A stretch of 64,000 nucleotides of DNA from Desulfofustis limnaeus (GCF_023169885.1 NZ_AP025516.1:1736001-1800000); one strand, 5' to 3'. Counted from the stretch's first letter, positions 8,532-18,138 are shown. Translations and numbers: made by a program. The notes: generated by a model from the sequence alone, not told the origin.

Positions 8532-10168
8532 GGCTGTCCACCTGCCCTGCTGTTTGCCCAGACTTTTAGTTTTTCCCGGAATATTTTTGCATTGTGGCGA
8601 ATATCGACGGGAAATCCCGGGTGTATGAAAAAATAACGGATTGAAGCGGTCAGCGGGTGCGCGTGCGCCAGCGTTCTGACCTCACTGAGGACCTCTTCCG
8701 GGTCGCGGTGACATGTTTTTTCCCGTTCGATAACGATCGCTGGTATTTCTCCAGCACCGGCATCGATGCCGACGAGAGCGGAGCGAAACACACCGGGGTG
8801 GGTGTTGATGATTGCCTCGCAAGGAATGGTATGGAGGATGGAGGCGGCAGTGTGGACACGATGGGCCTTGCGTCCGCAGAACCAGAGCCTGTCCTGGTCG
8901 TCAAGATATCCGACGTCCCCCATGCGGTGCCAGAAGCCGGCTCCGTCAGGTATCTTGCTGTAGATCGTTTCCGCCTCATTATGATCGTAGGCCCTAGTGA
9001 CGACATCTCCTCTGACGATGATTTCGCCGATCTGGTTGCGGGGCAATTCGGTGCATTGGCTCAACCCGGTAAAAGGCTGGTCGGCTGGAGCGATGATCTT
9101 CAGGGAAATGCCCGGTAGAGGCCTACCGACGCACGCCCCTGCCCCGTTTTGCGTCTGCGTCCAGGTCTGTTCGAGGATCTCCCGACCTTCCATGGACACG
9201 ATGGGCAGGCTCTCGGTGGCCCCATAAGGGGTATGCACCTCGGCGTGGTCGCCGAGCATGCGGTAGACGCGCTCGATAAGCTCGCCGCTCACCGGTGCTC
9301 CGGCCATCAGCACCTTACGTAACGAGGGGCAGGCTCGATTATGCTGCAGACAGTACCGAGAAACCACGTTCCAGATGGCAGGAGAGCCGAATGAATAGGT
9401 GACCTGGAAGCGATTGATGGAGTCGACGAAGACCTCGGGGTTCACCTGCGCCGGTCGGCTCGGATCCATGTCGGGAATCACCGCAGTTGCGCCAAGCGCG
9501 GTGGAAAAGAGGGCGAATAGAGGGAATCCTGGTTGGTCCCGGTCCTCGGCCCCGATCCGGTAGTACGACCGGATATGTCGTAATTGTGCGGCAAAGATGG
9601 CGTGTTCGAAACGAACGCCCTTGGGTGGACCGGTGGATCCGGTGGTGAAGATGATGGCGGCAAGAGATTGCTCATCCGGCAGAAACACTGGAAAGTCGGT
9701 CGAGTCATGGCGCGCCGCGGCCGCGATCATGCCCCCCGTCCTCCGGTTGAGCAGAGAACCGACCGAAAAACGGCGTCTTACGCTCCTGAACGGCTGGCGA
9801 AACAACCTGCTGAGAAACACCGCGGCAGGGATCCCGATCAGGTGATCCGGCCGGACGGTCTCGATACACCGCAGCACGTTACGATAGCCCATCCCGGGAT
9901 CGATGAGGATCACCGGTGCGCCGAGACGAAACAGGGCAAAGGTGAGGCAGATGAAATCGGCCGACGGTTTAACCATGAGCATGACCCGCTGGCCGTGACC
10001 GATTCCGTTGTTGGCCAGATACGAGGCATAACGCCGTGACTGCAGGTCCAGTTCCTGGAAACTCAGGCTCCTGCCGGTACGGGCTTCAATGATCCCGGTC
10101 CTTGGGCCATGCTCGGCAGCAACCATCGAAAGCGTATCCGCAATATTGCTGATCACTGACTCCTCCAC
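8528..10168 (-). CDS. oleC: OleC-like beta-lactone synthetase (AMP-forming ligase fold)
   Basis: This 546-residue acyl-adenylate-forming enzyme has the ATP motif FTTGSTGPPKGV at 174-185, the A5-like TPYGATESLP and a C-terminal sub-domain with MGDVGYLDDQDRLWFCGRKAHRV. OleC converts 2-alkyl-3-hydroxy acids to beta-lactones using ATP. The frame opens at GTG 10168, directly after the oleB stop. A second GTG at 10156 has GGAGGA 4 bases upstream and is the better-supported start, which would remove four residues. The match to OleC over ordinary fatty-acyl-CoA ligases is by overall sequence character and by flanking oleB and oleD. Confidence 0.83.
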   Translation of the reverse strand: MEESVISNIADTLSMVAAEHGPRTGIIEARTGRSLSFQELDLQSRRYASYLANNGIGHGQRVMLMVKPSADFICLTFALFRLGAPVILIDPGMGYRNVLRCIETVRPDHLIGIPAAVFLSRLFRQPFRSVRRRFSVGSLLNRRTGGMIAAAARHDSTDFPVFLPDEQSLAAIIFTTGSTGPPKGVRFEHAIFAAQLRHIRSYYRIGAEDRDQPGFPLFALFSTALGATAVIPDMDPSRPAQVNPEVFVDSINRFQVTYSFGSPAIWNVVSRYCLQHNRACPSLRKVLMAGAPVSGELIERVYRMLGDHAEVHTPYGATESLPIVSMEGREILEQTWTQTQNGAGACVGRPLPGISLKIIAPADQPFTGLSQCTELPRNQIGEIIVRGDVVTRAYDHNEAETIYSKIPDGAGFWHRMGDVGYLDDQDRLWFCGRKAHRVHTAASILHTIPCEAIINTHPGVFRSALVGIDAGAGEIPAIVIEREKTCHRDPEEVLSEVRTLAHAHPLTASIRYFFIHPGFPVDIRHNAKIFREKLKVWANSRAGGQP

Positions 10169-11086
10169 CTAGAGTTGCAGAAAAGACTTGATCATTGGTT
10201 CCACAAAACCGTGTGCATCTTCGAGGAGATAATGACCGGCATGATCCAGATAGTGAGCCTGGGCGGCAGGGAACCGGGTGCGCCATTGCTGGAAGAAATA
10301 ATCGTTGAAGCAGAAATCCCGACCGCCCCAGATGATCAGCATCGGGGTGTGGTGGTCGGCAAAGATCGGGAGTTTGCTCTCGATGGCGGCCAGCGTCTGA
10401 TAAGATGGATGGCGCTCGGTGAGTGGGATGTCCCTGACGAAGCGATAGACACCTATCCGGTTCCGCCACGAATGGTAGGGGGCCAGATAAGCGGCAGCCA
10501 CCTCTTTGGCTAGCGGAGTACTGACCGCCATCCGGGTTGCCGGCCAGGCAAATCCGTTGCACCCGCGGACAATCAGCTCGCCGATGAGCGGCCAGCGGCA
10601 GATTCTGATGCGAAACGGAATACGGGTGGAGCGAAAGGCAGCGGTGTTGAGGATCACCAGTTTGTCGATCGTGGCATGGTGATCCACCCCGTAGCCGAGG
10701 CCTATCGCGCCGCCCCAATCGTGGACAACCATCGAAAACCGAGAAAGAGACAGCTTGTCAACGAGATAAGAGATATTGTCGATATGGTTTGCCAGGCGAT
10801 AGTCATAGGCAACCGGCTTGTCTGACAGACCGCAACCGAGATGATCCGGGGCTACGACCCGAAAACTGGTGGACAGGTGACTAATGACATGCCGATAAAA
10901 GTAGGACCAGGTCGGATTTCCGTGCAAAAGCAACACCACCGGCCCGGCACCTTCATCGATGTAGTGCATCCTGCCATGCGGCGCTTGTAGGAATCGGGAG
11001 GAAAACGGATAATCAGGAAGCACCGGGTCCGTTCCTCGCCCACGGCGTGGTGCAACCATTTTTCGCTGTGCTGCTGAATGATTCAT
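10169..11086 (-). CDS. oleB: OleB-like alpha/beta hydrolase (beta-lactone decarboxylase)
   Basis: The product has 305 residues from ATG 11086. It is of haloalkane-dehalogenase fold: HGNPTWSYFYR with the oxyanion segment at 55-65, nucleophile Asp123 in VVHDWGGAIG, and the C-terminal His in DHAGHYLLEDAHGF. OleB decarboxylates the beta-lactone to a cis-olefin. The open frame extends about 77 codons upstream into pepA, but those codons are pepA shadow, so the ATG just after the pepA stop was chosen. It abuts oleC. A plain dehalogenase is the main alternative, and the oleCD neighbours argue against it. Confidence 0.82.
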   Translation of the reverse strand: MNHSAAQRKMVAPRRGRGTDPVLPDYPFSSRFLQAPHGRMHYIDEGAGPVVLLLHGNPTWSYFYRHVISHLSTSFRVVAPDHLGCGLSDKPVAYDYRLANHIDNISYLVDKLSLSRFSMVVHDWGGAIGLGYGVDHHATIDKLVILNTAAFRSTRIPFRIRICRWPLIGELIVRGCNGFAWPATRMAVSTPLAKEVAAAYLAPYHSWRNRIGVYRFVRDIPLTERHPSYQTLAAIESKLPIFADHHTPMLIIWGGRDFCFNDYFFQQWRTRFPAAQAHYLDHAGHYLLEDAHGFVEPMIKSFLQL

Positions 11087-11093
11087 GGATCGC

Positions 11094-12647
11094 TTATGGT
11101 TTGGATGTGCCGGCGTCCCATGAGGTTTTCGGCCAGTGTCGAATAAAATCCAACAGCGTCCGGACCCCGATGCCGGATGGACCCTTGGGGATATAGGTTT
11201 TTTTGGTGAAATCCCAGGCGGTACCGGCGATGTCAAGGTGGGCCCACGGGGTCTTGTCGACAAATTTCTCCAGATAGGCGGCAGCGGTGATCGCCCCACC
11301 CTCCTTGCCGCCGACATTTTTTACATCGGCCACGTCGGATTCCAGTTGTTTACTGTATTCGGGATCCAGCGGCAAGCGCCACAGCGGTTCCCCCACCCGT
11401 TCCCCCGACTCGAGCAACAGCTGGGCCAGCTGGTCGTGGTTACTGAACAGTCCAGTGCGGTGGTGGCCGAGTCCGATGATAACCGCGCCGGTCAGGGTAG
11501 CCAGATCGATCACGCAGTCAGGCTTGAATTTTTCAATCCCGTAGGAAAGCGCATCGGCGAGAATCAATCTCCCTTCGGCGTCGGTATTGATCACCTCTGC
11601 AGTGATCCCGTTGTAGTGGGTTATGATATCACCCGGTTTGAGAGCATCGCCGCCCGACATATTATCGGTTGCCGGAACGACGGCGATCACGCGCACCGGC
11701 GGCTTCTCTTCGCCGATCGCCTGCATGACGGCCAGCACGGCGGCACCGCCGCACATGTCGTATTTCATGTCTTGCATGCCGGCCGCCGGTTTCAGACTGA
11801 CTCCGCCGGAGTCAAAGGTGATCCCCTTGCCGACCAGCAGGATGGTCGTATCGTGATGCGGCGGCTGGTAATCGAGGATGATCATCTTCGGCGGTTGCGC
11901 CGAACCCCGATTGACTCCCAGAATCCCGCCCATGCCGGAGCGTTGCAGGTGGCTTTTTTCCAGCACCCGGCATTTCATGTGCTCCATTTCACCCACCTGC
12001 CTGGCAAAATGGGCAAAATGCTCCGGTGTCCAGCTGCTGCCCGGTTCATGGGCCATATCCCGGGCCGTCCGGGTCGCACCAGCCGCAACCTGCGCCTGCC
12101 GGATCGCTCGTCGGGCCGTTTTTCGATCCCTGACTGAAAATGAGAGCATTTTGATGCCGGCAAAAGGAGGCTCATCCTCAGGTTTCTTCTTATATTTGTC
12201 GAACTGGTAATCGCCCAGCAAAACTCCCTCGCAGAGTTCTTCCACGCCCTCCCCCAGGTGGTCGGGTAAAAAGGTCGGGGCCACCACCAGACACGATTCG
12301 GCTTTGTATTGACGCGCAACGGCAGCGATCGATCCGCCGGCAGCACGTACCCGTTCCTTGAGCTGGCTCGGCTTCGTTTCTTCGTCCATAATGCCGATTC
12401 CCACCAACAATAAGCGTTTGGCGGCACAGGACACCGAGCCGCTGCCGTGATTCACGTGTACCATGGTGGTCTCTTCGTTCTTTCCTTTGACATCGCCCAA
12501 CTCATACAATTCCTTTACCACCGGTTCAACCAACGGATCACAGAGCGGCGCTGAAGATTTCTGCTCAGAGATGAGATATGCCAGCAGCGGTCCTTGATAG
12601 CGGTTGACATCGGTATCGGTTACGACGACTTTTGTTCTTTTCATCAT
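11094..12647 (-). CDS. pepA: Leucyl aminopeptidase PepA (M17)
   Basis: This 517-residue M17 aminopeptidase has an N-terminal macro-like domain and a C-terminal catalytic domain. The di-metal signature NTDAEGRLILADAL is preceded by VGKGITFDSGGVSLKPAAGMQDMKYDMCGGAAV, with the Lys and Asp metal and catalytic residues. It removes N-terminal residues from peptides in the cytoplasm. Two ATGs start the frame, and GGAGAA lies just upstream in the leader. It is the first gene of a minus-strand run continuing into oleBCD, with a 7-base gap to oleB. Confidence 0.93.
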   Translation of the reverse strand: MMKRTKVVVTDTDVNRYQGPLLAYLISEQKSSAPLCDPLVEPVVKELYELGDVKGKNEETTMVHVNHGSGSVSCAAKRLLLVGIGIMDEETKPSQLKERVRAAGGSIAAVARQYKAESCLVVAPTFLPDHLGEGVEELCEGVLLGDYQFDKYKKKPEDEPPFAGIKMLSFSVRDRKTARRAIRQAQVAAGATRTARDMAHEPGSSWTPEHFAHFARQVGEMEHMKCRVLEKSHLQRSGMGGILGVNRGSAQPPKMIILDYQPPHHDTTILLVGKGITFDSGGVSLKPAAGMQDMKYDMCGGAAVLAVMQAIGEEKPPVRVIAVVPATDNMSGGDALKPGDIITHYNGITAEVINTDAEGRLILADALSYGIEKFKPDCVIDLATLTGAVIIGLGHHRTGLFSNHDQLAQLLLESGERVGEPLWRLPLDPEYSKQLESDVADVKNVGGKEGGAITAAAYLEKFVDKTPWAHLDIAGTAWDFTKKTYIPKGPSGIGVRTLLDFIRHWPKTSWDAGTSKP

Positions 12648-12795
12648 GGTTCTCCTTGCATTGGCTTATGCCGGTTCGGCAGCCGTGCGCCATCGGCCGG
12701 CCGGGCCGGCATGACCTGTCTTTACTCTCGTAATTCGGAGACGGCATTACTATTATAGCAACATTTCATTCAGAATGTCTCAACGGAGAATCAGC

Positions 12796-13821
12796 ATGCT
12801 GCACACTCTCATTCTGGCCGTCTCTTCGGCTATCGTCGTATCAGCGGTCTGCTCGTTGTGCGAAGCGGTGCTTTATTCCATAACCACCAGTCAAGTCGAG
12901 ATGCTGAGAAAAGCCGGAACCAAGGCCGGCATGATTCTGCATCGGCTTCGGGAAGACATCGACGAACCGATCACCGCCATCCTGACGCTCAACACCATCG
13001 CCAACACCATCGGTGCCTCCATTGCCGGAGCAACGTTTGCCAAGATTTATGGCGAACAACATGTGCTGCTCTTTTCAGCGGCATTTACACTCGCCATCCT
13101 CATTTTCTCCGAGATCATCCCCAAGACCATCGGCGTTTCCTATTCTTTTCGACTGGCTTGGCTAGTGGCCGTGCCCATACGGGTCATGGTGTGGACCCTG
13201 AAGCCTATTGTCATCCTCTGTCGAGTGATTACCCGGCTGATCCCGCAGGATCGCAGCGAGGATATCATTTCCGCCCAGGAATTGCAGGCGATTGCCGCCC
13301 TGTCCCGCGAATCCGGACATCTTGAAGAGGCACAGGAGCGGGTCATCAGCAACATTATCGATCTAAAGCAAAAGACGGTCCGGCAGGTCATGACACCGCG
13401 CACCGTGACTTTTTCTCTGGAGGAAAGCCTGACGGTCAATGATGCCATGCAGAGGCTCAGCCAATTGACTTCCCACAGCCGGGTGCCGGTATACAGTGGC
13501 GAAACCGACAACGTTACCGGCATCGTCATGCGTAAAGACGTCCTGCTTGCTGCTGCTCAACAGAAAGCAGACAATCGGCTGCAGCAGCTGAAGATCCCTG
13601 TTCATTTCGTCCCGGAAACCATGCCTCTCAACCTGGTGCTGGTCGATTTCTTCGAGAAGCGTCAGCATCTCTTTGTGGTCGTCGACGAGTATGGATCGGT
13701 AACCGGTGTCATATCAATGGAGGACGTCCTCGAGGAAATCGTCGGGGAAGAGATCATCGACGAATCCGACCGAGCCAAGGATATGCGGGAACTGGCCCGC
13801 CGACGTGGCCGGCTCGCCTGA
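12796..13821 (+). CDS. CNNM-type (DUF21 + CBS) membrane protein
   Basis: The product has 341 residues from ATG 12796, chosen because GGAGA lies 6 bases upstream. An in-frame ATG at 12775 lacks such a site. The N-terminal DUF21 region (about 1-165) has three to four transmembrane segments, including the SEIIPKTIG motif. A CBS pair follows (about 190-320: VMTPRTVTFSLEES and VVDEYGSVTGVISMEDVLEEIVGEEIIDE). Relatives transport or sense Mg2+/Co2+. The usual C-terminal CorC/HlyC domain is missing; the protein ends soon after the CBS pair. It is divergent from pepA. Confidence 0.88.
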   Translation: MLHTLILAVSSAIVVSAVCSLCEAVLYSITTSQVEMLRKAGTKAGMILHRLREDIDEPITAILTLNTIANTIGASIAGATFAKIYGEQHVLLFSAAFTLAILIFSEIIPKTIGVSYSFRLAWLVAVPIRVMVWTLKPIVILCRVITRLIPQDRSEDIISAQELQAIAALSRESGHLEEAQERVISNIIDLKQKTVRQVMTPRTVTFSLEESLTVNDAMQRLSQLTSHSRVPVYSGETDNVTGIVMRKDVLLAAAQQKADNRLQQLKIPVHFVPETMPLNLVLVDFFEKRQHLFVVVDEYGSVTGVISMEDVLEEIVGEEIIDESDRAKDMRELARRRGRLA

Positions 13822-13840
13822 GAGGTGGTTATCTTTTCCC

Positions 13841-13922
13841 GTTCATGCGGATCGAGCGTACTTTCTTTCAGTTACCGGCAAAGAACCCGGTTGCACAGGC
13901 GCATGCTTGAGATGGATGAACC
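13841..13922 (-). repeat. MITE-like element copy A, 82 bp internal-deletion form
   Basis: Read on the minus strand, this element begins GGTTCATCCATCTCAAGC, continues with CGCCTGTGCAACCGGG as in the left half of the larger copies, and then joins directly to the right-half sequence GTTCTTTGCCGGTAAC. It ends in GATCCGCATGAAC. The termini are inverted repeats of each other (GTTCAT-C/G-C at both ends). It lies between the convergent CNNM and DegS-like genes. Confidence 0.75.
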
Positions 13923-13936
13923 TCTCTTGCGTGAAC

Positions 13937-15031
13937 TCACGGCACAGCGGTTAACTCGACGGCAACGGTGATCGTTTGACCGTCGCGGATGCAACTGAGC
14001 TCAACCGTATCCCCCACGCGGAAGGCTTCCAGTACGGATCGGATATCGTCGTAGGAATCCACTTTTTTGCCGGCAACAGCGACAATGATATCGCCCAGCA
14101 CCAACTCGCCGGCCGATTGCCTGGTTGGTCGCAAGCCGGCGCGCTGCGCTGGTCCCCCCGCCTCCACTTCTCTGATCAGGATTCCTTCAATGCCCAATTG
14201 TCGGGTGATCCTCTCGTCCACCAACGACGCCCCGATCCCCGGTTTGATCACTCGGCCATGTTTGATCAGTTCGGGAATGACCCGGTTGACTTCCTCGACC
14301 GGAACCGCAAAACCGATCCCGGCGTAGGCGCCGGACGGACTGTAAATGGCGGTATTGACCCCGATCAGCCGGCCGGCGCTGTCGAGCAAAGGCCCTCCCG
14401 AGTTGCCCGGATTGATGGCCGCATCGGTTTGAATGACGCCACGGATGGTACGTCCGGTAACGGCGGTGATTTCGCGGTTCAGCGCCGAGATGATGCCCGA
14501 GGTCATGGTCTGATCGAGCCCGAAAGGGTTGCCGATGGCAAACACCTTCTGCCCCACCAGCAGATCTCCTGCGGCGCCGATGGGAATGGGACGGAGTAGG
14601 TGGCGCGGGGCGCTGACCTGCAGGACGGCCAGATCTTTGTCCGGTTCAGCGCCAATCAGAACAGCCTTGTAGGTTGATTGATCAGCCATGGTGACTTGCA
14701 CCCGATTGGCGTCTGATATGACGTGATAATTGGTGACCACCCGACCGTCCTCGTCCCAGACGAAACCCGAGCCGGTACCGGCCGGGATCTCCACGGCGTT
14801 GAGCGAGAACAGACCGCGGCGCAGGGCAATGCTGGTGATGAACACCACCGACGGAGAGGTGTTGCGAAAGACCTCTATGGTGTTCAACTCATCGCTGGCC
14901 AGATCTCCGCGAGCGGTCACCGCCCGTGGCTCGGCATTATAGTTAACGGGATGCCGGAAGGATTCACCGAAAACTAACCAGAGGCCCACGGCGATCAGCA
15001 GCAGGATGATGAACGGGTTGAACCTGGGCAT
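13937..15031 (-). CDS. DegS/HtrA-like serine protease with PDZ domain
   Basis: This 364-residue protein has an N-terminal membrane anchor (about 5-24), a trypsin-like domain with His103 (NYHVISD), Asp133 (PDKDLAVLQV) and Ser211 (NPGNSGGP), and one C-terminal PDZ domain (about 265-360). A membrane anchor with a single PDZ is the DegS architecture. DegS senses unfolded outer-membrane proteins in the periplasm and starts sigma-E release. No anti-sigma gene is nearby, so the target is unknown. It is 51 bases downstream of mgtE on the same strand. Confidence 0.88.
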   Translation of the reverse strand: MPRFNPFIILLLIAVGLWLVFGESFRHPVNYNAEPRAVTARGDLASDELNTIEVFRNTSPSVVFITSIALRRGLFSLNAVEIPAGTGSGFVWDEDGRVVTNYHVISDANRVQVTMADQSTYKAVLIGAEPDKDLAVLQVSAPRHLLRPIPIGAAGDLLVGQKVFAIGNPFGLDQTMTSGIISALNREITAVTGRTIRGVIQTDAAINPGNSGGPLLDSAGRLIGVNTAIYSPSGAYAGIGFAVPVEEVNRVIPELIKHGRVIKPGIGASLVDERITRQLGIEGILIREVEAGGPAQRAGLRPTRQSAGELVLGDIIVAVAGKKVDSYDDIRSVLEAFRVGDTVELSCIRDGQTITVAVELTAVP

Positions 15032-15082
15032 AAAACGGGGAGACTCCTCTTGTGCGTGACGCGTCCTGGTCGGCGCTCATGC

Positions 15083-16477
15083 TCAGAGGCCGAGCATGAG
15101 CTTGGCCGTATAAAAATACATCAGCACGCCGACGATATCGATGGATGTGGTCACAAAGGGCCCGGTGGCAATGGCCGCATCGAAATCGAATCGCTTCAGG
15201 GCCAGCGGGATCAAGGCGCCAATGGTTGCCGACAGGGCCATGGTGCAGAAGATGGCGCTGCCGATGACTAGCCCCAGCAGGCGCAGCTCTTGGTGCAGGA
15301 AGAAGGAGAGTACGCCGAGAAACAGGCCGTACACGGCGCCAAGGATAATACCGACACGCATCTCTTTAAAAATCACCTTGAACCACGCGTTCATGTTGAC
15401 GCGGCCGGTGGCGATACCCCGAACGATAATGGTGGACGACTGGGTCGCGATGTTGCCGCCCATGCCCAAAACCACCGGGATGAAGGTTGCCAGGGCGAGC
15501 ACCTTGGCCAGCTCTTCTTCAAACGAGCCGATGATGACCATGGCCATGACCCCGCCGATCCATGAGGCAAAGAGCCACGGCGCTCGCAGCAGAGCGCTTT
15601 CGAAGGTCGACTTGAGCAGGATCTCCCGGTCCTTACCGGCACCGGCCATCTGCAGAAATTCCTCGGTCGCTTCTTCCCGAATGACGTCGATGATGTCATC
15701 GACGGTGATGATTCCAACCAGGTTATAGGCCGAATCCACGACGGGAACGGCGAGAAAGTTGTACTGGGAAACGATGTGCGCGACTTCACCCTGGGTGGTG
15801 TCAGTGCTGACCGAGATCACGTTGGGGTTCATGATGGTCTTCAATTTTCTGCTGGGAGAATTCATCAGCAGCTCGCGCAGCGAAATGACTCCGGCCAGTT
15901 TGCCTTCGCCATGGGTGATATAGAGATAGAAGACCATTTCCATTTCTTCGCTCTTCTGCTGCACAATGGCTATGGCCTCGCCAACGGTCAGGTATTCGTC
16001 CAGGCTCATAAACTCGGTGGACATCAAACCGCCGGCAGTCTCCGGATGGTATTGGAGCAGATCGTCGAACTCCTCGCGATCCTGCTGCTCCATATGCTTT
16101 CTGATCTCGTCTGCCAGCTCGGCAGGAATGGTTTCCAGCAGGTCGACGGCATCGTCGGTGGCCATGTCCGATACGATGTCAGCCAGGTATTGGGGGGGGA
16201 GTTGCTGGACCAGGGTCACCATGATGGCGTCGTCCAGTTCGCTGAGAAACTCGCCGACTTGCTTGGTTTGGGCGATGATATTGAATATCTTTTGTCGTTC
16301 GTCGTCGTTGAGGTGTCTGAAGACCCAGGCCATATCGGCCGGGTGGGTCTTGTCGATCAGCTTCAGCAGGTGGCCGGTGGCGCTGCGTCGGTTGAGACGT
16401 CGCACCATGTCGAGAAGGACCATGCCTTCATTGCCGATGAGTTCCCGTTTCCCTCTGTTGTCTTGCCCCATAGCCAT
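15083..16477 (-). CDS. mgtE: Magnesium transporter MgtE
   Basis: This 464-residue protein has the full MgtE layout: an N-terminal superhelical domain (about 10-140), a CBS pair (about 145-270, with VVDSAYNLVGIITVDDIIDVIREEATEEF) and a five-helix membrane domain. The membrane domain carries the selectivity motif GMGGNIATQSSTIIVRGIATGR. MgtE conducts Mg2+ inwards and is gated by Mg2+ at its cytosolic domains. It is transcribed divergently from the TPR-methyltransferase. I saw no M-box riboswitch in the short upstream gap. Confidence 0.94.
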   Translation of the reverse strand: MAMGQDNRGKRELIGNEGMVLLDMVRRLNRRSATGHLLKLIDKTHPADMAWVFRHLNDDERQKIFNIIAQTKQVGEFLSELDDAIMVTLVQQLPPQYLADIVSDMATDDAVDLLETIPAELADEIRKHMEQQDREEFDDLLQYHPETAGGLMSTEFMSLDEYLTVGEAIAIVQQKSEEMEMVFYLYITHGEGKLAGVISLRELLMNSPSRKLKTIMNPNVISVSTDTTQGEVAHIVSQYNFLAVPVVDSAYNLVGIITVDDIIDVIREEATEEFLQMAGAGKDREILLKSTFESALLRAPWLFASWIGGVMAMVIIGSFEEELAKVLALATFIPVVLGMGGNIATQSSTIIVRGIATGRVNMNAWFKVIFKEMRVGIILGAVYGLFLGVLSFFLHQELRLLGLVIGSAIFCTMALSATIGALIPLALKRFDFDAAIATGPFVTTSIDIVGVLMYFYTAKLMLGL

Positions 16478-16666
16478 GGTCGGATCTCTTGGTGAAAATA
16501 GTAAGCTTCCTTGCCACGTACAAAGGTTGGCGGTATAGTAGCGCTCTCATTTATAGTCAATCAGGTTCTATTTGCACGTCATTTTTCAAACCGCCAGGCA
16601 ATTAGAATCAACCGTTTCTCTTTGGTGCTCAGGCTGGTTATCTGCGTACCACAATCAACGCTGCTC

Positions 16667-17890
16667 ATGTCCTCTCTCCAACACATAGATTCGGAAGAAC
16701 GGCTCATCAAGGCCATACAGGAGGCCGTTGATCTGCATCGGTCGGGAGATCTGGCGGCTGCCGAAAGCTCCTATCGCCGCGTGCTGGACGTGCTTCCCGG
16801 TTCCTGGCAGATTCTCTACAATATCGGCTTGGTGCTGCATGAAAGCGGTCGCCTGGACGAGGCAATCGCCACTTACCATCAGGCACTGGATTGCGGTGGT
16901 GATGACCATGATCTTTACTTTAATCTCGCGCACGCCCACAAGCAACAGGGGCACCTCGATGCCGCCATCGATCTGTATCGGACGGCGCTGGCCGGTATGC
17001 CGAGCAGCACGGATGCCAGCTATAATCTGGCCGGCTGTTATCTTGCCAAAGGGAAGTACGAACCGGCACGGCAGTTGTACCGGGAAATCCTGCAAACCAA
17101 TCCCGACCATCTTTCGGCGCTCAACAACCTTGCCTACCTGGAGCATCGAACCGACAACGTTGACGTCGCCCTTGGTTACTATCGAAAGCTGCTCGCACTT
17201 TCTCCCGAGCACGCCGCTGCCGATTACATGGTGGCGGTGCTTACCGGCGCAGAGCGTTCCTCGGCTCCGGCCTCCTACGTGGAGGAGATGTTTGACCGTT
17301 ACGCGGATCACTACGAGGAGAGCCTCGTCTCCGAATTGTCGTATTCCGTTCCGGACCAACTCTTCCAGCTCCGGTGCAAGCGATGCGGTCAATCACGCGT
17401 TGCTGCCGTGCTTGATCTCGGCTGCGGCACCGGCTTAAGTGGCATACGCTTCGGAGAGATTGCCGACTGTCTGCATGGGGTGGACCTGTCCCGAAACATG
17501 TTGGCCGAGGCAGCGCGCAAAAAATGTTACGATACTCTCTATCATGCCGCTATCGAGTCGTTTCTCCAATCAAGCGAAACGCGCGCCTATGACCTGATCA
17601 TAGCTGCCGATGTGTTTGCCTATATCGGTGATGTACGGCAGGTATTTGCTCTTAGCCGGAAAAAGACGGTCGATGGGGGCTGGTTATTCTTTTCCGTTGA
17701 GGAACTGCGCGAGTCGGATTGCTCCATGCGACTCGGCCCCACTGGCCGTTTCGCCCATGGAGATCGGTGCATCAGGGAGCTTGCCGTTGAGACCGGCTGG
17801 CTCGTGGCCACCAGTGAAAAGGTGTTGCTGCGTCAGGAAAAAGGCGAATGGGTTCAAGGTGTTATATATGGCCTCCAGAACCTCAATTAA
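16667..17890 (+). CDS. TPR protein fused to a SAM-dependent methyltransferase
   Basis: The product has 407 residues from ATG 16667. Open codons extend further 5', but the protein-like sequence starts here. Residues about 10-185 are TPR units (GDLAAAESSYRRVLDVLPGSWQILYNIGLVLHESGRLDEAIATYHQAL and repeats). The second half is a class I methyltransferase with VLDLGCGTGLSGI and LHGVDLSRNML as motifs I and II. The NDRYADHY-like segment MFDRYADHYEESLV is typical of the TPR-methyltransferase group. The substrate is unknown. The gene ends inside the oppositely transcribed DUF2065 gene (8-base overlap). Confidence 0.82.
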   Translation: MSSLQHIDSEERLIKAIQEAVDLHRSGDLAAAESSYRRVLDVLPGSWQILYNIGLVLHESGRLDEAIATYHQALDCGGDDHDLYFNLAHAHKQQGHLDAAIDLYRTALAGMPSSTDASYNLAGCYLAKGKYEPARQLYREILQTNPDHLSALNNLAYLEHRTDNVDVALGYYRKLLALSPEHAAADYMVAVLTGAERSSAPASYVEEMFDRYADHYEESLVSELSYSVPDQLFQLRCKRCGQSRVAAVLDLGCGTGLSGIRFGEIADCLHGVDLSRNMLAEAARKKCYDTLYHAAIESFLQSSETRAYDLIIAADVFAYIGDVRQVFALSRKKTVDGGWLFFSVEELRESDCSMRLGPTGRFAHGDRCIRELAVETGWLVATSEKVLLRQEKGEWVQGVIYGLQNLN

Positions 17891-18083
17891 AAAGAGCGGA
17901 ACTCTGGACAAGCCAGCAGATCAACAGGCCGAGCCCGAGCGAGAAAAAACCGAAGAACCGCATGGTGGAGAGCGGAAGCTCCTGCAGTTTCGTCAGCCAC
18001 TCTTTCATCTTTTCCGGGGCCACGGCATACGGCAACCCCTCGACTATCAACACCATGCCGACCACGAGCAGCAGTAATTTCAT
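17883..18083 (-). CDS. DUF2065 (YjeT-like) small membrane protein
   Basis: This 66-residue protein consists of two hydrophobic helices flanking a short amphipathic loop: MKLLLLVVGMVLIVEGLPYAV, then LPLSTMRFFGFFSLGLGLLICWLV. The EGLPYA and MRxxG features fit the DUF2065/YjeT family of tiny inner-membrane proteins. In many proteobacteria such genes sit near hflC and purA; here purM is nearby but on the other strand. The function is unknown. The frame overlaps the TPR-methyltransferase stop by 8 bases. Confidence 0.75.
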   Translation of the reverse strand: MKLLLLVVGMVLIVEGLPYAVAPEKMKEWLTKLQELPLSTMRFFGFFSLGLGLLICWLVQSSALFN

Positions 18084-18138
18084 AACACACTGATGTACTT
18101 GAAAATTCAGTTCTTAACCAGGCTTTCCCGGATCGATA

